Positions 1-11,776 of a DNA stretch of 64,000 nucleotides are shown here, in pieces. The translations under genes were made by a program, and so were the position numbers. Origin of the DNA: Prunella strophiata (taxonomy: Eukaryota; Chordata; Aves; Passeriformes; Prunellidae); assembly GCA_036583965.1 (NCBI GenBank), contig JAZBQD010000019.1:19201085-19265084 (forward strand), given 5' to 3'. Position 1 is the first letter of the stretch. Each line of letters begins with the position of its first letter. Below the pieces are notes generated by a model. It saw nothing but the letters and a program-made list of their open reading frames with translations, had not been told where the DNA came from and ran no database searches.

Positions 1-1390
1 TGTAATTAGCTTGATTTCTATGCAGCTCTGAATAATTTATAAATCATTTCAAAAGAAGCAATGAAAAGGTCATATATTACTAAAACACCATTTTATTTAT
101 CTTTTTTTAAGATTACCATGATAATATTTAGCCATATGGAAAAACAGAAAAAAAAATACATCCAAAAAAACAAACATCAGTTTCATTATGATGCTAGTTC
201 ATTTTTTCACTTATTGCTTTGAAACAGGAATGGTAATAGATGTTGAAAAGAATTAATGGTGTATACACAAACAATAATATGACATGAATGTCAGCATTGA
301 CTTTTGGGTTTGATCTGCTGGTGACCATCTGTCCATCTTTGTGCTTGGAGAAACAGAGGACTTAACTGCAGCAGTAGCTAAATCCTGTATCTGGTTTGGA
401 AAGCAATTGGCTTACTGCTTTCATGAAATCTGTGACAAAGTGATTAAATCTATATTCAGGTACACAGAACTCACTCTGTTCTTCATTGTTTTGTGTACAC
501 CCTCAAACTGTTGCTTTCCACCCCCATATGTCACGCGAATTGCTTTGTAAACTCCTACAATCCTGGATTTTATTTTTTTTTTTCCCAGGGAGAAGTTTGA
601 GCTAAGAGAGGCTTTTCCACCATATTTTCTTTGTCTTCTGGTCCATCAGTCTGCTACAGCTTTTGGTTTCAGTGGAAAAACGTGGGAAAAAGTTGGTTGC
701 ATTATGCATAATTACTGAAGAGAAGAAGAGAAGTAAAAGTCTTTATCATTTTCAAATGCTTCTGCACTACATGTTGGCTGACTAAAATTATGATGTCTGA
801 GATCAGATACAGAGAGGCACAAGGACTCATTTGTTATAGCTCTGTTATTATCCAGTAAGTGACATTGTGGTGTGAGTATACTTTGAAATTAAATGGCGAT
901 ATGGTCAGTTGCTGGAACATAGGCAGACATTGCATTGATTCCACAGAAGATTGTAAAAAAGATCATTTTCATAAAATGAAATAAGGTTATTTGCCATTAC
1001 CCTTTTCATATTGAGGAGAGCAAGTAAGTGCTGTAATAGCTCAGGATTCTAAAACACAGTAGTCAGTGATGAGCAGATGGCCTTCTGTCTTCTACAAACT
1101 ATAACATCTCCCTGCAGACAGCTCTGAATATGGACTTCAGGCCTCTTCTGCTTCTTTCAGATAATGATGTCTAAATATTACTGTCATAAAATAGCAAATA
1201 AAGTTCAATAGCAATGAAGTTCCACTCCTATGTGTATCTTCAAGTTGTTAATTCTTCATCAGAGGAAATTTTCTCTAAATAATAAAATAAAAAATAAAAT
1301 AATTGGCATTATAATTGGATAATAAAAGCAATAATTGGCATTTGGAATAAATTGAGATTAAAAATGGGGTTTAAAATCATATATAAAACA
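1..1390. other. Unannotated AT-rich DNA
   Basis: I see no gene, exon or recognised repeat here. A pyrimidine-rich stretch ending in an AG at about 587-588 looks like a splice acceptor and is followed by about 43 open codons, but no matching donor or known protein was recognised, so I do not call an exon. The stretch 1270-1345 is a simple A/T-rich run with a repeated 'aataattggcat'-like phrase. Confidence 0.6.
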
Positions 1391-1585
1391 AAATTGTTTG
1401 GGTTGGAAGTGACCTAAAAAATCATCTAATCCACCATGGCCAGGAACACCTCCCACTACACCAGATTGCCCAAAACTCCATACAACCTGGCCTTGAACAC
1501 TTCCAGGGATGGGGCATCCATAACTTTTCTTGCAACTTGTGTATCAGTGTATCACCACTCTCACAGTAAAAAAAAAATATATTTG
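1391..1585 (-). mobile_element. CR1 LINE fragment (3' end), antisense
   Basis: Read on the plus strand this matches the reverse complement of the 3' end of the avian CR1 retrotransposon. It opens with 'tttgggttggaagtgacct', then 'atcatctaat', 'aggaacacctcccactac', 'caacctggccttgaacac', 'ttccagggatggggcatcc' and 'tcaccactctcacagtaa', in the order known for CR1. The copy is old: about a dozen bases after 'atcatctaat' are missing relative to the family, and substitutions are scattered throughout. As is usual for CR1, it is severely 5'-truncated, so only the extreme 3' end of the element is present and no reverse-transcriptase sequence remains. The open frame of 93 codons across it on the plus strand is a chance frame. 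CR1 is the main LINE of birds and reptiles, so this is good evidence for an avian or other sauropsid genome. The match is from memory of the family, not a search. Confidence 0.9.
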
Positions 1586-1737
1586 TATTCAAAATATATT
1601 CAGAAAGTAGATAGGTACAATTGGCATCATGATGATCAATGTCATGTTACAGGGTTTAAGGACTATTTGTTTCAATATATACTCAATAACAATAATAATC
1701 AAAATAGTAATTATTGAACTCTCATTCTTTTATTACC

Positions 1738-1763
1738 TGTCCTGGGTTGACTGAACCAGGACA
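1738..1763. repeat. Short inverted repeat, 8-bp arms
   Basis: 'tgtcctgg' at 1738-1745 is the exact reverse complement of 'ccaggaca' at 1756-1763, with a 10-base spacer. The phrase around it ('ccaggacattacc') resembles terminal sequence of some bird repeats, so it may mark the end of a decayed element, but I cannot define the other boundary. Confidence 0.45.
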
Positions 1764-3049
1764 TTACCTTTGCGAAGTAACTATTTCATCTTGACTATAA
1801 GTTTTTCAGGTTGGACGTAAAAATAGAAAACAAAATTAAATTTAAATGGAAAAAAAGAGAGAAAAGAAATTCTATTAATCAGATTAAAAGAATAGAAGAA
1901 CTCCCTTATCCTACTCTGAGTAACTGATATGGCATATAAGAAATAGAAAAGGTTGAGTTGTTGAGACTATGATGCTCAAATAGACTACAGAAAAGTTACA
2001 TGTGTAAAATACGGAGGTGATGAATTAATAGCAAAACAAAGCCAAGTCCTTAGATAATGGAAAGCTAAAAGAAGCCAGAAAACCAATATCCATATTCAAC
2101 TGAAGTACAGCAGAAAGGAGCCTGCAAAATGAGAGGCTTAGCTTCTGGTCACCAACTGTGAGGATCTGACCCAGGAAACTGTTGATTCAAGACGTGATCA
2201 AGTAGACAAGTTTTGTTACTAACTGCTCTGGTGTTACACATGCTCTGTGAAAAAAAAAAAATCTGTCTTGACAGGATGGATTATATTTTTTCTCTCTTCA
2301 TCTTGAAGGATGATATCTGAACTTCTTCCACTTCTGTGGACCTTAGAAAGCTCCATAATTTTCAGTTTCTAGAGGAAAATGTATGGGTATATTCATCAAA
2401 AACAAAGGGAGATTAAAAAGTAGTGATGATCCACTGGGCTGAATGATAGAGGAGAGACAATTTAACTGCTGCTACCACTCAGTAAAAGCAAGAATAATCC
2501 TTAATGAAGAAACATTAGAGCATCAAAGTGAAACATTCTGCAAATGCATATAACACTCATTTGGTACAGGGATTAAGTGCCCCATACAGAAATGAGCCTG
2601 AGCAGGCAATGGAACCTAGAAAGTGATCAAGAATCTACATTAACATCTCAAGTACCAATATACAAATATCAGAAAGTAGGAATGAAAATGTTCAGATGCT
2701 ACAGATCACTGAATAGAATAGCTTCTGGATTGCATCACTACAGAGCAATGTGCAAAACTCAAGGAAACCCTGTGACTAATGAACTCATGCCTAAATCCAA
2801 AAAAGAACAACTATGTAATCAGTGTGACAACAATGAGTCAACAGGAGTGAAGCTGTCCACTCCAGTAAGCCAAACAATAGATGATTCAGAAAAATATATT
2901 GTTTTAAAAACTGAAATCAATTATATAATACTTATATCTACTTCTATTTTTAAATTAATTTGTTACTTCCTTTAAAATCAATTAGGAATTGCCATTCCTC
3001 ACCTTAAGGTGTGAGAAAAGAATCTCTAAGTTGTAGTGATTTTCCACTG

Positions 3050-3078
3050 CAGTATAAACTGGAATTCAGTTTATACTG
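3050..3078. repeat. Hairpin with perfect 11-bp stem
   Basis: 'cagtataaact' at 3050-3060 pairs exactly with 'agtttatactg' at 3068-3078 around the 7-base loop 'ggaattc'. The flanks ('ttccactg' on the left, 'aagtgaa' on the right) extend the pairing imperfectly to about 18-19 base pairs. The stem is too short for a typical microRNA precursor, and no repeat family was recognised. Confidence 0.6.
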
Positions 3079-5580
3079 AAGTGAACTGGAACGGAGAGTT
3101 TCTCCCTGATCTCTTGGCAAGCCACTTAATCCTTCAAAACCACAGTAAAATGAGAATAACAGAACTTTTATGATCTGTTTGTAGTTTTTTGATAACAGAT
3201 CTGTCATACACATACATGCATGAAAATATTTAGACTTAGTGTTCTGAAAAATGAGCCTGCAACCATGGTACCTGACACTTAAGGCAAAAGTAATGTAGTT
3301 AGAGGGGAAATATGTTGATATTTGGTAGCACAGAAGGGCTTTCTTGGAGCACATTTGCATAGGCCTGTGCATGTTTAAGAGAGACTGGCGTTAAAGAGTA
3401 AACTATACCTTTGAATAGAGATAAGGTTGTAGTTTTCAACATACATAGAAATTTAGGCTGGGTCTGCCTAAATGTTTCTAGGGTGAGTATGTTATTAACC
3501 AGAACCAATGGCTTTTAGTATTATGTTAAGAAGCTCAAACCAAAAATCAGAAATAAAAAACCTACTGCAAAAGTGTCCTGTAATTGGGGACTTAAGAAGC
3601 AGTTGAAACTCCGGTGAGCTGAGCAACTTTTCACTTCAGCATGTGATGCACCCTTGCACAGGAGCTGAAATAACAAAATCTGTGGGCAGGTCTGTGGGAG
3701 TTATTTTCAGTGCTTTTTGGTGGCAGGCACAGGAAGGGGGACAGGTGCATGGACTGAGGAGAAGCTTGAAAAAGCAATTTATAATGCCCTATCACATTAT
3801 CTTAATTCAGATCTCTGTACCAACAAGACTTAAAAATATGAGTGAAGAAAGGCTATTGTGAGAGGAGAAAAGCAACCATCTGGCATTGCAGTGGATTTCT
3901 GGAGATGGGGATTATAAATGGGGTTAGTTCCATTGTTGAAATTAGGTGTTCTTTTCTATTAACTTTCTAATTAGTGCTCTTCTCTACCAGTTAAATCAAT
4001 ATTGTTTTACAAACTGCTTGGATCCTTCTGACAAAGAGGAAAATTAGTTCAATCGGAGCCTGAATTTTAATATCATTGCCCAAAATTCAGAGGATTTTGC
4101 CAGAGCTTTGAGCCAGGACTTTTTGTGGTGACATTTAATTTCAGCCCAGACCTCATTCCTGTCTATCAAGTCAGAAAGGAACAAAGCCTTATCTGAATAC
4201 CACTGCATTAGGAAAAATCACAGTGTGCCAGAATTTGCATAACAACATCTGTATTTGTTTGGTTATGCCCCACCCTGAAGATCCTCATGAATCTTCACTT
4301 CCTTCACACTGCTGAAGCACTTGAAATTAATTTGGTGGAAGAATCCAGCTGAAAAGACTGGGGAGGTCAGGCTGACCGTGTAAGCCTTGAGTGTGCTGCT
4401 GGGCATAGTTAGCAGTCTGAGGAGAATCAGGGAAAGCAAACTTTGTGCAAAGGTATTTGGAGTGACATTGAATTTTCTCTGAACTGCTTTGTTTCTGAGC
4501 ACTTAACAAGCATAAGACATCCATCTATTCAGTGGGCTTTTCAATTAGTAAAATAAAAAACTCAGGAGCACTGGAAATCAAATTTGCATCCTTTGATAAC
4601 CATCAAGACAAAGTGCTACAATTTATTCGGTGATCTGGTTAAAAGCCTTTCTTTCTGTTTCTGGTACATAATAGACACACACTTAAGAAACGCTGTCTGG
4701 GAAACTTATTTCAAAATGAGGAAGATAGCTTTCAGCAACATAAAATATTTTTTCTTGTCTAGAGATTCACTGCTTCCATTCTTTCCAGGGGCAATATAAA
4801 AGAAACCGAGAGCACCATCTTCTAGAAAAGGAGGAGTCCAGCAAATTGTCACACTGCTTGATGTATTTCTCCTCTCACCTCAGGACTATCTACTACATAA
4901 TTGGCAATAAATTGTTGTAACTTCTTACTATGGCAAATCCCTTTGTGACTTTTATGTAGTTGGATAGACAGAGGTATAGAGAGAATAAAAAACCCAACAA
5001 GCATAATGCTTAAGTACTATCAATAAGAAAAGAATATTAGTGACAAAAATCTTCTAAAAGGAAAAAAAAAAATTGGCAGAAAAAAACTTGGAATAATAAC
5101 TGTGTCTATGCATCTGTATTCATTTTCTGTCCTCTTGTTAAAAAAGGAAAATAGATTCAAAACTGACTGAGCATTTTCTCATCCTTCCTCAGGAACCTGG
5201 AAGGGTATCCATTGGATACTTGCAAACACACACCTTGCTCAGGTCTTTGATATGTACTCTTAATTATTCAATCAAGAATAAAGTAGCTTGTGTACAGGAA
5301 TTCCAACACAATTTCTTGATTGTTTTTTTTATTTGCTTATTATTTCTTTCTCAGGAAGGTTCCCTGGACACAGTCCAATTAACTTAAAAGAAAAAAACAT
5401 TAGACCAATTACTTTTTCTTTTGTATTGATGTAGGGTTCAGATATGTACTGAAATGTTCTCATGGCAGAAAAGCCAATAGCTTTTGCAGCAATATATTCA
5501 TTCTATCCATGGTACATATTGTTTTACCTTGGCATGAGAGTAAGAGGAGATTTTGCTAGTTTTTGGATATTGTTATAATG

Positions 5581-5649
5581 TTCAGATATTAAGCAATTAA
5601 ATATTAATTCAGATATCTAATAATTAGGTAATTCAGATATTAAGCAATT
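5581..5649 (+). repeat. Short direct repeat, 51-bp period
   Basis: The 18-base string 'ttcagatattaagcaatt' occurs at 5581-5598 and again at 5632-5649, with a partial third version ('ttcagatatctaataatt') between them. This is a small local duplication in A/T-rich DNA. Confidence 0.7.
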
Positions 5650-5773
5650 CTGCAGATCTATAGAATTGTAATATTTTTTAGGTTGCACTTCTGTTTGGTT
5701 TTCTCTGCTATTTACTTTCTCTTGGAGACTAATGCATTAAAAATTCTTAATAGATGATTCTAATTACCACAGC

Positions 5774-6328
5774 TGTATTGGGTCTGGCTGAGCTGGAGCT
5801 CATTTTCCCATGGAGCCCTCAGAGTGCTGTGCTTTGCAGGGATAGCTGGAAAGGTGTTGACAAAATGTGTTTTGGTTACAGATGAGCAGTGCTGGCACAG
5901 CATCAGGGCTGTCTCTAACATTCCCACCCCCATCAAGGTCCTGGGAGTGGACACAGCCAGGCCAGCTGACCCAAATTAACCACAGGGATATTCCATACCA
6001 CCTGATGTCAGCTCAGATGTAAAAGCTAAAGGAGAGAGGTGGGATGGAGGGTATTTGTTGTGAATAATTGCCTGCTGGGGCAATTTCTGTGCATATTGTG
6101 GTGCTGCTTCCCATGAGGTAGAAGGATTTTGCTTGCTGATGGGAATGTAGCAATTGAACTTTTTTTCACCTTGCTTGTGTGTGCACACTTTTGGTTCTTT
6201 TGTTGTAGTAAACTGCTTTGTTTTAACCTGCTAGTTGTTTTCTCTCTTATTGTCTCCTCTCTGTCCAGCTGGGGAGTAATAGGGTTGTTTCTGGACACCT
6301 GGCATCCAGCTGAGGTCAACTCACTGTG
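5774..6328 (+). mobile_element. Solo LTR of an avian endogenous retrovirus, plus strand
   Basis: The block of about 555 bp matches an avian endogenous retrovirus LTR in plus orientation. It begins 'tgtattgggtctggctg', carries the family core 'acacagccaggccagctgac' (5951-5970) and 'gggatattccata' (about 5985-5997), then a T-rich U5-like part with 'taaactgcttt', and ends with 'ggcatccagctgaggtcaac'. A candidate 5-bp target site duplication, 'acagc', is at 5769-5773 and 6329-6333. The termini are TG at the left and TG rather than CA at the right; if the LTR instead ends with CA at 6330-6331, the duplication would overlap it. The expected AATAAA polyadenylation signal reads AGTAAA at 6207-6212, a weaker variant. 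No gag, pol or env sequence lies on either side, so this is a solo LTR left by recombination between two LTRs. The composition is clearly less AT-rich than the flanks. Family assignment is from memory (ERVL-like is favoured by the 5-bp duplication). Confidence 0.85.
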
Positions 6329-6333
6329 ACAGC

Positions 6334-8015
6334 CTAAAATAGTTGGTTAGGTTGTTTATGAAAAATTCATTAACAACACTGTTTTATATCTAGATTTTGT
6401 GGAAGTCATAGACAGTGGTTACTCTGGTTTTGCTGGAAAGCACATAAGGGTTTTCATTATTATATATTCACCAAAAGAACCTCAAAGCATTTTATGATAT
6501 TTGAATCCATGCTGTATCATACTGCGTAGAATTTATTCCAAATAATCCCCTTCACATCAGCTGTGGTCATCTCCTAGAGGAAAACCCCAAAATTTGGATG
6601 TAGTTTTCCATTTTTATCAATGTATTCTAATAGCTAAATTGTGGGTGAATCATGACTTTTTTCCAATTGTTTTCATATAAAAACTTGTCTATTGTATAAG
6701 TGCATCTGTGGTAATTTTTACATGAAGTGTGTATTGTATCTCTGTATAGATACAGACATATAGATAATATCTATTCTAAAAAGTCAGTGATAAGAAAGAG
6801 GCAACTTTGAGGTTGTTCATATCTTTCTCAGTAAGGGACTCCACTGAATGCAGTATAAAGTAGATAAGATTTTAATAGCTTTCTCCTCTCTTCCTTTCTT
6901 TGGACCACTAGAAAACGCTGCCTCTGAAATAAATTTACCTCTTTGACATAATGTTGAATGCAATTATTTTCTTTTATGGAACAGTTCCTGCTAGGAATGC
7001 AAAGAACAAAAATATAACCCTGTTTGACCAGAATCAGCTAGCTTGTGTGAAAACCAGAATCATTCAAATTCATTTTGCAGTCAGTCAAGTTCCCACTTAC
7101 TTCAATACCTATATACCTAGGGTTTAAAATTCAGCACAAATATCATATTAGGGAACCTTGTAATTTTTCTTTTTTCTTCTTTCTTTGGTTTTTAAATAAT
7201 ATAAATTATAGTCTTTTGTATTTCTTTGCAACTTAGTCCTGTTCCTGTATTGTGTATGAGTGGAATTTTCAAAAGGCCTCAGGAGTAGTGTAATGCAGTT
7301 TCTTTGATAGTTCTTTCAGTAACCCAATGACATCATGGAAACGAATGGGATTTTAAGAAATCCACAAAACCCTCCTCCCCTCACCCCCATTCCCCCATTA
7401 AATGTTAGCTTCTTTCTAAAAAAAAGGAAAGAAAACGATCAGTTTATTGTTTTGTTGTTATGACTATTGTACTATTATTTTGCCTAATAAATCAAAGCTC
7501 TGTCTTTTAGTTTTGTAGCTTATTTATTTTTCTACTGTTTATAAACATTATAGGTTTGTACTTATAAGAAAAACATGTTGACAAAAGATATGTGGCTCAG
7601 TAAATGATCAGCAGTAACCAAGCACAAACAGCATTAGATTAAATTTTAACTGTTGACTGTATTCAGGAGACTTTTGTCACTGACTTCTTTTCCTTAGGAA
7701 AACTTTTTGTTGCTTAGACAACAAACAGAGTGAGTGACACAGTCATTTCTTAATTTTATTCCATTTTCCTAGACTTCCATGGATTGCCATAGTTTTGCAG
7801 CTATCAGTATTTCTCAATATGTCAGCATTTCACAATATGCAATTGTAGAACTTGATGGGTTTATGTTGACACTCCTTTCAAATAAAGCAAGAGTCATGTA
7901 AACAAATGCTTAGCCTGTGGCAAAGCTCAACTGTTAGCTAGGGAGCAATGTGGAACTGATGAAGAACCAGGCTCTAGAGCAAATTAGTGGTTTGTTGTTG
8001 CTTTGCAGTACTGTC
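6334..8015. other. Unannotated AT-rich DNA
   Basis: Nothing is recognised beyond simple A/T-rich stretches and a short C-rich patch at about 7370-7398. No open frame here looks like a gene. Confidence 0.6.
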
Positions 8016-8642
8016 AAAAAAAAAAAAAAAAACCTTTGCTGAAGGATCATATAAGGGAAATAATGCCAATTAGCAGTTCTGCAGAGTACCTTCTTCATAG
8101 TTCCATACATGTCAATGTAATACACAGAAGCCAGTAAGAACAGGGGGAAATGGGGCAAATATTTGTTCTCTTGCTTTTTTTTTTTTTTTGTTTTTTTCTT
8201 TTTTTTTTTTTTTTTGGGGGGCATAAAAATGCAAAGGAGCTGTTATAATTTAAGTTCCTACCACAGCTGAGTGACCATGTGGTATTCTTACAGTACTTGA
8301 ACTACTCATTCAGTTTTTCTGATCTGGGAGATGAGGAGAAAGGGAAAAGAGTGCCAGAAAACATCTTATTTTAAATATGTTCTGATGAGAAATTCTGCTG
8401 GAAATTGCTGCTTGCTAAATTTGCCTTTCTACTGCTTCTTCCTGTGGATGTATACCAGAAAGAAAAATGGTAGGGGCTTTTTGGTTCTTTTTTTTTTTTT
8501 TTTTTTTTAATTTGGAAAGCAAAAATAGACAATTGCTTGTTCAAACACATCTCTTTTATTTTATTTTATTTTATTTTATTTATTTAAACCTCTGATATTT
8601 TTCAGTTTAGTCAGGTTTTTGGTGGTTGGGTTTTTTTTTTTT
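8016..8642. repeat. Cluster of homopolymer and TTTTA simple repeats
   Basis: In about 630 bases there are: 17 A at 8016-8032; a T-rich run with two interruptions at 8175-8215 ending in six G; 21 T at 8488-8508; a (TTTTA)n pentamer run at about 8553-8586; and a run of T near 8631-8642. The 96-codon open frame on the minus strand starting at 8224 is a poly-lysine artefact of this tract. Confidence 0.9.
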
Positions 8643-9539
8643 CTTTAATTTCATTAAGGCATCATCCTGATTTTTCTCAGACTGACTCCTCCATCCTTGA
8701 TGAAAATTTCAGTAACAATACAATCTAAAAGTCTCGAGCTTTAAAATATATATAGTAGTCATGTTAAAGATCTGGTACCTACTTCTGGTTCAAAGCTTAG
8801 AGAACTTTATACTGGCTCAAGTGCTACTCAAGTACACATATCAGAAAACAAGTTGTGCCAAAGAGTTTCTGTTATTAATCACTGAGAATACCACCTAATT
8901 CAGGTAAAACGACTGGGTGGGTTTTATTAGCTGAATATTCAGTGGATTTATCTCTTCCAAAAAGTATATTTGTACACTTTTACATTCAATTCTGTATACA
9001 GAAAAATGATAATTACTGTTCCCAAATCCAGATTCTACAGCATTCAGAGAATGAATCTCTCAGTAAATTGATTAAGGTACTTAATTAACTTCTGTCAATG
9101 CTAAACTTGTACATGCTTTCATTTCTCACTGATCATTTGGGCAGATCTGGGGTATAAATACATTACAGGTAGCTCTGGGCCAGCTGCTGTTTGCCATTCA
9201 AAGAGCAGTAAGAATGAAATAAAGGTGAAGAGCTGTGAAACCACACTCTGAAAGCAATTCTCCAGGCAGAGTCCAATTTATCAATCTCTGTGCTTTTGCC
9301 TATACAACTCTCTGAGATCCAGAAGACACTGCCATCTCACTGAGGACCTTTTGTCACCTGCATGTCCAGGTGTGCACACTAGTATTGGTGTAAGCATCTG
9401 GCTGAATCTTCATGTGCCCTTTTTATATTGAAACACAGAGGTTTATTTTCTTTGACTTTCTTTCAACTAAGATAATTCGTCCTTTTTACTTATAATTATG
9501 CCTGCAAACATGTCTCAGTGAACTCACGGTAGAAAGATA

Positions 9540-9800
9540 AAATAAAAATATCAAAAAGATTATTAATTTTCATCATTAATTAATGCATTGAAATTTAAAA
9601 TTAAGTGGTTATTCCATAGAGGTAAGTATAAAAATAAATATTCAGAGAGAGTTTGCAATAACCAAATAGTTGACTAATCAATTAATCATTCTGCATGCAT
9701 TTAATTAAGTCAGAAGTATCAGAGAACAGACAGAGCCTTTATATAAATTGAGCTGTAATTCTAATAATTAAAAATAGCTAGCTGTTCTTTTGGCAGATAA
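9540..9800. promoter_or_regulatory. TAAT-rich block, possible conserved enhancer-type element
   Basis: This segment is unusually dense in TAAT/ATTA cores: 'attaattaat' at 9575-9584, 'aatcaattaatcatt' at 9676-9690 and 'ttaattaagt' at 9701-9710, with the palindromic 'tgcatgca' beside the last two. Such clusters occur in homeodomain-bound conserved non-coding elements of vertebrate gene deserts, but they also arise by chance in AT-rich DNA. This is inference from motif density only; conservation cannot be judged here. Confidence 0.2.
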
Positions 9801-11762
9801 GTTGTTTCCTATAGATACAAACATGCTCTTTTCCCTGTTTTGATAATTCAACAGGAGAATTCAGGTATAAACATGTATCCTGTTAGAGAGAGATGACTTT
9901 AGCTGATTTTCCACTTGTACTGTTCCTTTTTAATGAGGAATATGTGAGCCTTGGGTTATATTATTACAGTGTAATAATCAATAATTACTTGCAAAAAACC
10001 TGCTTTAAGATGTTCATCTGGGTAAGTTTGTCTTTATTAATAAATTTGCAAGTAGGTAGATGTCCCAAGAACATTTTTTTTCGTTACAGGTTCAGAATAC
10101 AGAACACTCCAAGAATTCCATTAAGATCACAGATAATTTCTAAAGACACATCCTGTAAGTTAGTTTTGTCCATCTGGGAGGCCTGCAGCTGGAATTGTTG
10201 CTTGGGATTTCTTTAGGGTTTTTTTTTTTTTTAGATTTGAAAATCTTCAAAGAAGATTTTGAGATTTAAAACCTTTATTTGAAAGTTATCTCTTTTTTTA
10301 GTAAATGTTTTAATTTAAATATAAAAAGGTCACAGAGCGGTAAAGCCTTTCCTTCTAAATTTGAAATGAAATTAAAAGATTCAAGCATTTTAAATAATGT
10401 ATGTAATTATCATATTGACTTCCTTCTCCCAACAAATAAATGTATGTATTTTCAATTTTGATGTCCTCAGTCATTCCTTTTCTTGTTTCTATGTCTCAGT
10501 TGTGCCTGATGAAGTCAAGTCTTATGGCCTGTATCCATATCTTTCCTTAGAAGTGTAAGTTCAAGATACTAATATATAAATAAAATTCCCATCATGATGA
10601 CCTTTATGCATTAATTACTTTAGAAAGCTTCAGAGTCAGGGGTGAAACTAGATCAGAGTTCTGAAACTCTGACTGTATATTTCAGATATCTGTTCTGAAA
10701 TAAATGTTTTATTTCTGAAAGGAAGTGTGATCCAATAGGTGTTTTTTAAAAACTTGTCATTTCATCTCAACAGCATATTGGAGCAGAAATATTTTGTTAA
10801 TGCACTTTATTTTCACAATTAGTTTTAATTTACAAGTCTAGGTGTGTTTCACAACATCACTGGTCCCTTCTTTCATATTTTTCTCCTCCTGACACGTCAG
10901 GGCTGTTAGTTTGGAATAAAAAGGGAAACAAGATCAGTGAACAAATATAAATCTTCCAATGAAAACCACAGATTTTCTTATATTCTGTCTGAAAAGGTAC
11001 AAATCAGCAACTAGAAAGTATTTGAGATGTGCCTCTTTAAGATCAAATTCAGGGAACTTTTCCTATTATTCATTGCAAAAATACTCACCTACCAGAAGGA
11101 AAAAATTTTAAGTTTGGAAGTAAGAATTGCAACAGTCCTTCAATATTCAATATGTATTGTACATTGTTTGTACAATTATTACTATGAACATCATTTATCA
11201 TCTGCTCTTGTTATTTTGCTGCCCAATTCTGAATCTTTGCTTCTGAGACTTATTGAAGATTTTGCTGCTTAAAAATTGCTTAGTGTTTCTTACTTGGAAG
11301 GCTAAGAGTCTCTGGCAGGTTCTTAAATTAATAAAGATATAGTTTCAGGGAAAGCCTGTAGGTAAATACTGAGAGATGAGACCTGCAGAAGCAAATAAAA
11401 ATTAAATATTGAGATGACAGTAGATTAGTTTGCTACAGTGTAGAAAACAGTGGTCCAGTGGTTAGAGCTGTTGTTGCCTTATCAAGCTTAAGAAGGAAAA
11501 GGAAGATTTAAAACATGACCTAATTACAACTGTCCTTAATAGTTTATCTCTAAAGTAGGGACCAGAGAGCCACAGTAAATTTGCTTAAATAAACAGACAA
11601 TCACACAACATAAGCTCAGCTCTGTTTGTTGTGGGATATTGCATTCTTTTATTAGGTCTGTTTGTGAGATGTGTTAAATTAAGCTTGAAATTGTATGAGA
11701 AGTTTGGCTGAGAGAAATTTTGAAGTGTTCAGGAAACAGGATGGTGGTAGTCAATGCTGTAG

Positions 11763-11776
11763 TTTGGCATGCCAAA
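11763..11776. repeat. Perfect 14-bp palindrome
   Basis: 'tttggcatgccaaa' is its own reverse complement. The half-site TTGGC resembles the nuclear factor I half-site, but that factor usually needs a 5-base spacer and here it is 2, so a binding role is not supported. Confidence 0.5.

Larger units (their letters stand above)
1586..5773. other. Unannotated AT-rich DNA
   Basis: No gene or large repeat is recognised. The open frame of 132 codons at 2577-2975 lacks any motif I know and its composition follows the local AT-rich background. The stretch near 4050-4260 is slightly more balanced in composition and carries the octamer ATTTGCAT at 4233-4240, but there is no further evidence of function. 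Smaller structures at 1738-1763, 3050-3078 and 5581-5649 are listed separately. Confidence 0.6.

Noticed and set aside
587..718. Splice-acceptor-like T-run plus CAG followed by about 43 open codons
   Set aside because: No donor, no known protein match, and T-runs followed by CAG are frequent in this sequence.
2577..2975. 132-codon frame, plus strand
   Set aside because: No motif recognised; its C-terminal part is AT-rich non-coding-like sequence.
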